From: Aquila chrysaetos chrysaetos
Taxonomy: Eukaryota > Chordata > Aves > Accipitriformes > Accipitridae
Direction of reading: 5' to 3'
Assembly: GCF_900496995.4 (NCBI RefSeq)
Contig: NC_044007.1
Coordinates: 124,001 to 188,000 of the forward strand
Length of the DNA stretch: 64,000 nucleotides
How positions within the stretch are numbered: the stretch's first letter is position 1; each line of letters opens with the position of its first letter. Positions 36,701 to 48,700 of the stretch are shown piece after piece. The position numbers and the translations under genes were made by a program. Under the pieces are notes generated by a model. That model ran no database searches. It had not been told where the DNA came from and saw only the letters and a program-made list of their open reading frames with translations.

Positions 36701-39700
36701 ACTGCTCTGGGGATTTCAGCCACAATACAGTTTCAACAATGCTAACTTCTTGAATGGGTAGGCGAAGACACAAGGCAGGCTGGTGAGGCTCATCTATGTT
36801 GGAAAAATGAATGGGATGTGTTGACTGTCACACTACTTGTGAAGAGTATGGGTTCTTACCCAGGGCATCCAGACTGATGCAGAAACAAGGCCAGCCTTAG
36901 CTAAGGCATGTCATCTTTAAACTACAAAATCACCACTGGGAGGGTGTGTTCAGCCTACCCACCAGAAAAAGTGGCACTATAGCAATCTAGGGCAGATAGA
37001 CATAGCTTAGCAAGAAGGAACTGCAGGCCACTTACAGAGTTCTGGATATTGAAGCATAGCTCAGGTTGCTGGAAGGGATTGGGGCTGTCCCCGTCCTCCG
37101 AATTATGCAAGGCAGCATTTTGTCGCACTCGGGAAAGAGGCTGAATGACGCCTGGCTTGGTCTGCTTGTGTCAATACCACACAACAGGGGGAAAGGCAGA
37201 GGAAGGGGCAGGAGGGGGAGGGAGGGGGGGGGGGGAGGAGGGGGGGGGGGAGGGAGAGAAGAAAAATGAGCGGTTAGGGCAGCAAGAAGTCTCTGCCATG
37301 CAAGTGAATAAGACAAATCCATGCACCTGAGCGCAATTCCTCAGCTGTGCTGCTGACTCCAGCTACCAGACCAGGAGGGAGAGCTACTGAAGCAAACACC
37401 AAACAATGCCTCTGATGCAAGTATTTTGAACAGTCAAAGAGATTCAGACAAGTCAGGGTCACGGCAGGACCAATGGGTTACAGAGAAGGCCAGGACACAA
37501 GGAAGAATCTGCCATACAAGTAGTAGCTGCAAGGGTCAGAGGGGTATGGCATGAGTGCATCAAAGCTTGGAGAATGTAAGCATCATGAATGGAAGATGCA
37601 GGACAGAAACATGAGCCAGGAATGGGTACTGGCAAAAGCTAGGGATGAAAATGAACTGAGACCCAGCTAGGGCTCCAATTAGAAATACAGACATAAGAGC
37701 AGAGACAAGAGTCTGAGATTTGACCTAGATGTCATCACTGTTGGAGGCTGTGTGGAAGTGAACAAAACATCTAATACTAAAGAGAGTAGAAGCAGGAATC
37801 GAGTAAGCCAGCAAAAAGCACATGAGTGAAAGCTGCATGGGTAAACAGGAATAAAAGCTCCAAAACCACTTGCATCAAGTTTCCAAATTGACAATGTTTA
37901 AGACTGAGTGCATTTGTACAAAATTGAGGTATAGTGGAGGACTGGAGAAGACAGAGTTAAGAGCTAACCATGAGACTTGCAGGGATGGAAGTGAGCACAC
38001 ACAGAAGGAAGAGGCAAGCTCTATGTGCTGGAGAATGCACGGGGACACTACAATGAGGTCTCATGGCAGATGTACTTACTGATTTACTCTCATCCTGCGA
38101 TGTAATGAAGTTAATGGAAGCCTGAAAACAGAAATACAGGTGTAAATTTGGAGTCCACACAGGAAGCCTTTAGTTTACCCTGCTCCATACAAAAAGAAAT
38201 AATAAAATCCCAACCCCAACCCCTCCCCTGCCCCGCCGCCCCCCCGCCGTACAGGGAAAAGCCCCCACGTTCCGAACTAACCCCTGCCATACCTTCTTCT
38301 TCACGTGGGGAGCATTCCAGAGTCCACCCACAAGAGTTTCTCCCAGTTCCTCCGCTATGCGAGGGGGCACTCACAACTCTCTCTGCACATCTCCGGGCAC
38401 TGACCCCCACACTCCCCGTCTCTGCTCCAGCTCAGCTGGCCCTGGCCCTTGTTTACAACCCTGCCCCTTGCACTCGCTACTGAGCTTGAGCAAAGCCATC
38501 ACAGCTTCTCTGCCAGGAAGCGTTCACAGATGCATCTCAGCAGTGGCTAGCAGGGAACAGCCTCTGGTGCCTTGGCCTGCCGCCCTGGGCGCTGCTCTCT
38601 GCAGCAAGCCCTCGGTGTGCACCAAGCCCAAGAGCTGGGGAACACAGAGCTGGAGGAAGGGGCGAAGAGCAGCGGTGCCGGGTGAGAGCAGCACAGAGCA
38701 GCAGCACACACTGCACACCAACAGGCACTTACAAAGCGGGTCTCCCTGCCTGACAGGTGAGCAGGCCGAGGGGCTGCAGGCGTCTGGAGAGGGGCAATGC
38801 CAGGGAGGATCATCGGGGGACAGAACGGGAGAGAAAACGAAGAGACCGGGTTTTCTGCGTGAGAGGCTGAGACAAGCAGGTTTCCCAGCACAGAGACTGC
38901 AGTTACCCAGAGCTGTCGATGTCCCCATGCAGCTCCTTGCTGCCTGTCACAGAGAAAGCCCCTCTGCCCTCCTTGCCACGCACACACCAACCCACCACAA
39001 ACACCTCCTTCATCCCCCCACCTGCTTCCTCCCCCACCAGAAGCTTGCAGAACTCAAGGCCAGGCAAGACAATCATGATGCCAGCCTCAGGACAAAGGAT
39101 TCAACTTCCCTCAGTAATTCTGTGAGAGCTCTGAAATAAGCCAATAAATTCTGGCTGGACTACAAGATGTCAAAACCAAAGAATTTACATTAAAAATGGA
39201 TGGTGGCAGAGAATTAGAGATGCAATTCTTTGGAACTTCTACTCCAGAGCAACAACCTGAAGATCAAGTCTCCTGAATCCCCAGAAAATGTACAAGCCAC
39301 AAGGCTAGTGATTGCCCTGTGTCCTTCGGTATTATCTGTTGGACCTGTTCCATTCTGTATAACCTTCATTGTCCAGAGGGAACTAAATCTACCAGATACA
39401 GCCTTACCTGACATGCAGGAGACTGCTGCGGAAGGCTCTGGTCCAAAAAGTATTAAATCATGTAAATGTGACAGAAAGCTCATGTACGGAATATGCAGGG
39501 TTGAGAATGCCACTAGCAAGACTAATGGCTCAGCATTGTGACACCAAGGCATCTTCAAGAACAACTGCCAGAGTCACTAATTCATAACAGCCATAGACCG
39601 AGTAAGGAAAGAAGGCTACCAAAATGACACACAGACTAGCTCTCAGAAATTAAAGCAGTGAGCAAACCTGCTGAGGACCTTGAAAGGCTAAAATAAAGAA

Positions 39701-42700
39701 CAAAATCATGAAATTGGCTATAAATGCTTTAAGAAATTAATAGAATCTCTCATGGCATACACACCTCTGAACAGAGAGATAAAAGAGAAAAACAAGAAAA
39801 AAGTTGTATAGATTATTCAGTATGTTGCTCAAGTTACAGAGAATTCATGATACAAAAACCCCGAAGCAATAGAATACAAATTACAGCAAGTGCTACATAA
39901 CAGGGAATTTTAAGACATCCAACTTATAATTGGAAAGGCAAATGCCTGCATCTGCAAAAAATGCTGCTAGGGTGCTCTTAACTCCATAGAATGCATTAGT
40001 GAGACCCTGTTTATTCTTCTCGGAGCCCACAGAGGAGAGAGTGAACAGTTTCACCGGGAAAGCTTCCCCTGTCAGAGCAGTCACTGCCACGGGAATTGGT
40101 TAATGACAAACCATTAGACTCTGTATAGAAGAGCAGGTGACATTATAGCCAGAGGGTTGGTAGTGGCAAGGACATTGGCACTGACCCTCCAATGCCAAAA
40201 CACTGATAAAACCATCAGGGGTAGTACGAAAGTTGCCTATGACAAATTGGAACAAGGGACATTCCATTCAAACACAAGTTTAAAAAAAACCAAAAACAAA
40301 CAAACAAAAAACCAAACAAAAAACCCCAGCACAATGAGAGTAGTCAAGTATTGGAGCTGGCATCTAGAAAGATGTAGACTTTCCATCTCTAGACGTGTTC
40401 AAAATTTAACTGGACATGGCCTTGAGTAACCTGATCTAATTGGACCTGCTGTGAGTGTGGTCTTAAACCAGACCTTCCATCCTAAATCATTCTATGAGCA
40501 GCTACATGGCCACCCTTCGGGATGTGGGCTTCTTTTTCAACTGAGAGCTGAGGATCTTTAAAGACAGAGCAAATTAATATCTAGATCTCTTTCTATTGTA
40601 GAATGAGGACTATCAGCCCCATCCCATTCCTTCTAGACAGAAAGAATCAAATTTAAAATAAAATTTGCACTTGTGGTAAACGGAAAACTTAAAAACAGCC
40701 CAAAATAAACCACCAATCAGTATGCAATTGCTGTCAGAAAAGCAAGTAAGTAAACATAGGCAGCTGGAACAGAAAGCATTGAAATAGTATTACTGTAAGG
40801 AATAGTATCTTCTTCTAAATCTTATTGTGCCCCTGGTGGTCACTCCATTTCAAAGGGTCTAAGAAATAACGGAGATGCAAGATAGGCCAAGGAAGCAATA
40901 GAAGATGGACTGAACTGTTGTTTACTACAGCTCCACTGTCCTATTTGCTGCTCCCAGCCACATGGTCCTGACCCTTCTCCTGCATCAGTGTTAATTGTCA
41001 CCTCACCCCAAGATGATGCAATTCATCTCACTAAGGTGAACTAACCTAGCAAAAAAGCAGACAGTTTTTGTCCAGCTTAGTGAACTGAAATGACTCAGCT
41101 AAAGATTAGGTAAGTGCCAGAGCTAGTGGGACCAAATAGTTGGAGAGCAGTTGCACTCCAGAAGGAATGCAACAGACACGAAATGACTAAGGATAGAGTA
41201 CAAAGTACAATTTTCACTTCATTCCAGCCCCTTAATATAAAAACCAATAACATGTAATGACTGTGAAGAAAAAAATGTAAAAAATCCATTTACAAGAATT
41301 TAACTTCAAAAGGCTCAACTAACTTGTGAAACCTACTACCACAGGATGAAAAGTGAAATCAAAGACTTGGCAAGATTTAAAAGAAAAGATCAGAGTTGAT
41401 ATGAGAAATAAGAACTGCTAGTGCGAATAGGTAATGCTTACCAAAAAAAAAAAAAAAAAAAAGTTACAAGAAATAAAGAAACTCCATTTCAAAGTGAAAG
41501 CTGGCCTCTAACCTTAGAGTTTTAGAAAATCATTGCCTAAGGGTAGGCTAACCTATAATTGTCTGCTGCAGGATCCTCCAATTTTCTTCAAACAGCTGAT
41601 GTGGGTTGCCAGCAGTGTCACAAACAGAACTCAGGATCTGTCTGGGAGACTGAGTAGCACTGGTTTACAGACCTGAGATGATTCTCCAAATCCTGACTTC
41701 TCCACTTCTTCTGACGTACCAATTGCCAGAATTAAATAGTCTCTGTATAAGGCATTGGTGAGGCCATTCTCAAAAAAGACAACTACCATTTTGTAGTCAC
41801 TCTAGGTACTCCCCTGATCATTACTCTGCAAATTAAGTCACCCCTCAGAGCAATTATTTTCCACTTAGTTTATGACTAGCTAATTATACTCCTGGGTCTC
41901 TGAGATATTTTGAAAGAGAGGAGTTCCTGCCCTAGTTCTCTAACTGCCTCCTGTGATGGATACCCCTCTACCTCAAAAGTATCACTCTCAAGGATAGAAA
42001 TCATACACAGCTTCCTCTGCCCTTCTGCCCTGGTGCCATCTTGCCCTGAAAGCATGCCTCCCTACCCTTCCCCATATTGCCTGTCCTGGGAGCAGTCTCA
42101 CCTGCTGATTACTAGGAGAATAGGGGGCTTCACGCCTGGAATTTCCTGTCCCAGACTCGCCTGCAGGAGCCTGAAAGAGAGAAGACAAAGCTAGATAGTT
42201 ACTGTACAGCAGCAACTTCCATGCCTCTCCCTTAGCAGTGAGACCAGGAGTCAAAGGAGACCACTGACATTCAGCCCGGGGCCAACTATGGGCCACCTCA
42301 CTGGGAGAGAGCAGAGTTAGCATTGGGCCCAACAGCAGCTGCCACATGGTAGAAACTTGCAAAAAGCACTAGAAACAGCAAGGGAATGACATTAAACATT
42401 GGAACTGAGATCATATCCAAACACCCTGCAAGGCCAACTTACAAGCCTTCTGCCTTGTAAGACATCCCCAGGAATCCTCTCCCCCTAACTTCTCTTTAGC
42501 CCTCAACAGACTGGGCTACAGTCTAGGCAAACCTCCTGTTGTATAGACACTGAGCAAAAAAGAAGCCACTGCCAACTGAAAGGGGACAAGATTCATTCCC
42601 AGCCAGCCACATCCATTGCTGTTGGCCTACTAGTAAGACCTTTACGAGTAGTCCAGAGCATAGGAACGACAGGGCTCTCGCCCCTTCCACAGGAATCCAC

Positions 42701-45700
42701 GATCACCAACACTCAGGACGAGCCAGCCTACAGCCAGCCCCAACAGCTACAACAGAGCACAGTCCCAATAATTACCTGCAGTCTGTCCACAGGACTAAGG
42801 AGCACGATTTAAAAAGCCTTGGGCAATGGTATTTCTACTGACCAAGCCAGGAGATGGGATCTGAAGTTTATATTGGAGCACAGAAAACATCTGACCCTTC
42901 TTAGCACTGTAATGACAGACAATGCAGCAGTAGCAACCAATCTACTTCCATGCCTCCACTGCAGAGTGTTCTTGCTCACCCTGCTTCTGGCTACTGCCAT
43001 CCAAGTCTTCCTGTGTGCCAGCACATGCAGCTTACCAATCCCCAGGGAAGGAGCTGTTCTACAATACTGTTTTTCAGGGACTTCATCTCCCTAACCCAGC
43101 TGACACACGACTGCTCCAGTTCTGGTGTCAGCACACAGGACGAGAACATGCAGGCAGGGGGAACTGATCCCTTCTGACAGCAACGTGGAATTACATTAGC
43201 TCCAGCTAACTGTGACACTCACCTCCAGACTGATAATAGCTGATCTGCCATAAAGTCTACCTTCAAAAAGGGTCAGTGCTTTGTGACCACTGCTTTTTTG
43301 ATCTTTTTTGAACTCTCAAGCTGGATGTCTATAATGTCCAAACCACAGCCTTTGACTTTCAATATACCGAGAGGTTACAGATATTCAACTACATGCCTTG
43401 CTCTATTGCTTATCTGCCTACACGTCTGTGAAAAACAAATTCTTACCAAGGACTAGGCTAAAAAACACCTAAGAGAACTACAGCTGAGTGTTGTTTTGTT
43501 TGTTTGCTTTTTCTTCTCTGCGCGTGGGCTGTTTGTTTGAGGTTGTTTTGCTTCTCTTGCTTTTCAGGCTTCCCAAAAGGCAGAGTAAGGAAGAAGGGGA
43601 GAGTGGTGTGGCCCTGATCTAGAACATAGTACGTTTGGGTCTAGTCCTTGCTCTGCCACAGGTTTCCTGTGCAGCAGTGAGAAAGTTAAATACAGATTTC
43701 CCAGAGCAGAAAGCAAAGTTCTCCCTTGAAATCTGAAAGTCTAGATATACTGTAACGTGCCACTTCAAGGAACAGCACGCCCCTGGGCTGTAGATTAACT
43801 GTCAGCTGCACTGCCTCTTAGTTTTCAGAGGTCTAAAAACGGCTGTGTTCGTTCAGGCCCAGATACATAAGTGTGGCACCACCGCCATTCTTCTGCAAGC
43901 CCTGCCAACTCCCCACTCACAACCACAGCAGACAGGGAACACTGCTGCTCCTAGCCTGACCCTTGCCCACCCAGAGAGACGTTGGGGAAGTCGCCTGACA
44001 TCACTGCCTCCCCTCGAAGAGGGGCTCAGCAGCATGCACACTTGGCAATAACTGGGGTATATTAGTGGCTGGAAGACAACTCACTGACCGTCAGCGACTG
44101 ACAGCCTCCGCACGCAACACTGGAGAAGCACATGTGTTAGGTGGGACGAGCCCCCGCACAGGCCTCGTGCTGCCTGGCATCTGGGGTCCAGGGCATGCGC
44201 AGGGGTTTAGTAGAATGCAGGTGGCCTTAACTGCATGACTGCATGCCACACACAGCATGCGGTGGGACTGCTTGCCTTGGAGTAAAGGTTGGTCTTCAGC
44301 ACTCCCTCCCTGCCATAGCCCAGGGGCGGGCCCCCCAGGCAAGCCTTGCCTGCTGCTTTCCCCCTGCGGTTAGCCACCACAAAGGGGTTCTCACTGAAGA
44401 GGATCGGCTGAGAGTCGATCATACACTCTTGCTCTGGCGTCTTTGGCATCTGGTCCTGGGACAAGGGGCAACCCGTGGGGTCCTGCTTGTCTAGCTGGGG
44501 CTTTTCTGCCCCGCTCGTGCGCTTGTCAGGTGATGCATGGTCCTGAGGAAGGCCAGCCGCGCTTCCGATGATCGGGCCTGCAGCTGTTTCTGTGTATGAA
44601 TCCCGGCCGTCCTGCGCCACTGGCAGAGACAGCATAGCGCAGTCGCCCTCCATTCTGGAGCTGGCCTTATTATACTGAACAAGCTGAGAGGAAAACAAAA
44701 GGATCAGAAAGAAATAAGGAGAAGAGAGTAAAGGAGAGGAGGGAGAAAATACAGAGCAGCTGTGGATGCTGAAGGACAGGGGAGAGAATTCCAATACTAA
44801 TGCCCACACAACTATCCCTTCCCTCTCTTCTACTCTACCACCAAACTTGCGATCCCGAATGCTACTTCCAAGAGAGGACCTTGCTGTCAGCACACAATAC
44901 ATACACCAAATAGTTGACAGGCACAGGCACGCTCCCTGCACTTTTCCAGCTCTCATACACATCCAGTCTGCACTTCAGCAGCTCACCCGTAACACTGCTG
45001 CTCTCTAGCAAAACTGATTGCCAAAACCTGCACAACCACACATCCTCTCCCATCTCATTGCAGCACATCCTCAATTCAACTCTACCATCACATAGACAAA
45101 CATCAACTGTCTGACCCCAGCATACTTTCAAGCAGTTCCAGCACTTTCACGCAGAATAACACCTCTAACCTCACTCCAGTGCATTTCCATACAGATACAC
45201 AGTTATCACCATATCATCTACCCCATGCATCTCCATCACACCTGCATGGCCAAACACACTTTTATGGCCCCACTTCATCAAAATACACACCAACAAGTAA
45301 CAGAGAGCTAAGTAACAGCTAACAGAGCACAGATCCCTTTGAGCGCTCTTACTGAAGGCAGGACTGAAACAGAGCTTCAGTTCTGCCTAGGCTCAACTGT
45401 GCCTATCCAAGATGAAGCACTGACCTTTCCTCTTTTAATACTATAAAAGAGAGTTTGTTACCCCAGCCAAAGCCTTCTTCAGGGAAGCAAAGATAATCAG
45501 AGAGCAATGATCAAATCTTCTTCTACCCAAGTGCCTGCCGGGGAGCAGAAAGACCTCTTCTGCTCAGAGCACATTCTCCAACTCCTGTGTCATGGCAGCA
45601 TTCACAAAAATAGCTCTCAAGGGCTGGGTGGGCTGGTGACTACAATGGCAGCTGAGAGGCTCAGGAATTTCTGAGGCCCTCCCCTAGCCCCTCAACCCCA

Positions 45701-48700
45701 ACCCAACCCAAAGCAGTGGCTGGCAGAGCCCTGGCTCATATCATATTTCTTCAGACAGTGAAGCCTGTGCTACCCTTAAAAATTTTGCTATTGTAGCTAT
45801 GTGACTTTCCAACGTAAAAAAACCCTAACAAAAAACCCCCGAATTCCAACCTTCTTTTCCCAGAGTGCCATAAACTACACTAGCAAGAGCTCTAGTGCAC
45901 ACAAAGTTATGCCAGGCAAAAAGTACTGTCAGGAACTTTATCTGTTCATTGGGGATGCTGTAATGAAAACACTGCCAGCAATCCACCACCGCCAAGTGGG
46001 TTTGTTGGTCCTACAGCCAGGCCCGTCTGACACCACTGCCGCTTTGCCTTGCCAAGCAGAAGAACGCAAACACTGACCAACCTGGGTTCCAGGTGAATCC
46101 CACCACCAAGGCCTACTTTGCTTTGCATGAAGGGAAAAAGTAAACAACACTTCTATGGCACTGTGGCGATGGGCATCTCACCAAGACTGCGTGAAGTCTG
46201 ATAGTCCACAGGGAGCCTCAATCCCTATTTCGTTCATGGACATGACTGGAACTGAGCTTCATCTACCCCTCGCTTTAATCTCCAGCGCTTCTGCTGCAGC
46301 AGTGTATTCCAGTGCAGGATGCCTCCCTCCCTCTACTTCACAGCGGGCTATTTTTATCAGACAAGCAACAATTTCTATTTTGGGTAAGCAAAGATTTTGG
46401 CAGTGCTGTGTGCTTTTCCCAGCCTTGCCTCTGTCACTCCCCAGTCTAGCAGACAGGACAATTGTGTTTTACCCTGCATCCTCCAAGGCAAATACAGAAG
46501 AAATGCATTTGCAGTTCTGATCCATCACTTTGCCCCAGACACGGAAAGAAATCTAATTTTAAATCTAATGAACAAGTACAGAGAAAGAATCAATGGCTAG
46601 AAATTGAAGAGAAATAAATTCAGACTAGAAAGTGCAGATTGTTAATTAACTAACCATGGTGACACACTACTGAGAGATGTAAAATCTTCTCCATTTCTTA
46701 TAGTCCAGAAAGTAAAACTAGACTTTAAATGTTTTGTTGTGGCTAGATGCAGTCATCCATGGGTATGGTTTCCAAGCCTGTACTATGCAGGAGACAGAGA
46801 CTATAATAGCTCTTTTATTGCTGTGATGGCAGTATTCAGACACTGTAGTGCACTGGGTACTCTGCAGACATCAAGTTACTGACAAGCTGGCACAGCCGGA
46901 GGGCATCACTGAGACGAGCATTCTCATGCAGGTTTCAACTGGAATTTTTCAGTTCGGGTTTTAAAAGTATACAAACAAAACAGGCTTGCATCTCATTAAG
47001 CCTTTGTTAAATCTTGCTCACAAAAGGACCAATACACAGCAATACTGATTAATCCAAGATACACAACCATCTGACCCCTTCTTTAGGGGCAATTCTTGGG
47101 GAATCCTCATGACAAATTCTACCCACAATCTACAGCAGTCATGACAGAGGTCTGCACCTCCTCCTGTTCGACAGTATGAAGAACAGCAAGGCCCTGCAAC
47201 TCCCTTGCAGGAGCTATACTGCAACAAAAGATATGTAGGCACTGTTTAGAGGAGAATGTACGTGGTGAGAAAGTTGGCCTAGAGACAGGAAGAGAAGGAA
47301 AAATACTATGGGAACTGGGAAATAGCATTAGTCATCTTAATTCAGTCAGACTGTCTGGAGATAGACAACCTGTCAATTGAACTGCGTGCTTTACTGCTGG
47401 CCGGACTGATCGGTGTCTGAGTCTTCCAGGCAGTCACCAAGCAGGCTCCTGAAGGAACGCCAGAACCTTGCTGTCCTCAAAGCCCATATCTCCCTGTAGT
47501 CATGATCTAGGCAGACAAATTTATTCAAACAGAGCAAAGACAGGGCTGGGCAAATGACAGCTGGAAAAAGATAAACATGGGCACCAATTGGCTCTTCCCC
47601 TGAAATGGGACATTTATAGATGCCGCCCATACAGCCCGGCATTCCAGCATGTTCAGCCCCACATTCCAGTGCCAGGTGTTCCTGGGCTGACATGGACTGC
47701 TCAGGCACAAGTTCCCAAATGCTGCTCTGCTCTGAACAACACTAGGGCTGTCCAGCAAAGAGGCAGCTGCTTGCGTGGGGCTGGCTCTCTCCTTGTTTCC
47801 AGCTACTAAGTTACACTAAGAGATGCTAAAAATACATTAAACCTTTTCCCGACAATACTTTTCTGTGTGAATAGCCAGGAGAGAAAAGCCAAAAGCTGGG
47901 GAGTATGGGAAGGAACAAAATGAGACAAAGCTGGGCTCTAATCAGTGTGAAAGCAGAAGAGCAAGAGGGCCTGAAGCCAGTGAGAGGACAGATGAATAGG
48001 AGAGGAGACCTGTCTGGATAGAATGAGATGGAGACAGTAATGGTAAAAGAGATGATCCTGAAACAACAGAATGGGAATGAAGAATCTGATGATGACAGCA
48101 ATGGGTGGTCTTGCTGCAATAGGAGGAAAGAAATGGACGTGAAGACTGCGGATGTTTGTGAAGGAGCAGGCAGAAACCCAGTGAAATAGGTACGATGCAG
48201 GGAAGATAAAACATGACCAAAGGAAGCAAAGATGGAGAGGTGAGGCGAGATTTTAAACAACACAGGAGAGACGGATGACTTTGTAATCTGTGAAGTGTCT
48301 GAAATCTGTATTTTCTCTTGGCTGAGCCACCACTACATATCAAGGACTGAAATGCTGGTCGTGGGCAGGAGTATCCAAGGCCATATCAGGGCTAAGTCAT
48401 GATATGCAATCACTGTCACTTTGCCTTTTGCAGTCCTAGATGGATCTTGACTTTCTTTTAATACTTTTGGTATCAGCACCCTGCATCCCTCCTCCTTTAT
48501 AAACACCATCCCACAATAAATTTACACCTAAGCTATGCAAACATTGTCAGGAAGAATCCTCCCCTCCCTCCTCTGCAGCCTTCAGTAGGGGCTTCCTTCC
48601 ATGATAAATCCCCTGCACTCTCCCATTCACATGTATCCCTCTCTCCTCTTGGGCTGTTCTTTCTGCCTTGTTCGAGATGCTTCCTTTTGCGTCTTGGCAA

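Noticed and set aside
46182..46224. 43-nt exon-like segment on the minus strand (tag| ... TG|gtgaga)
   Set aside because: Its length is not a multiple of three while neighbouring exons are phase 0 on both sides. The acceptor has no pyrimidine tract.
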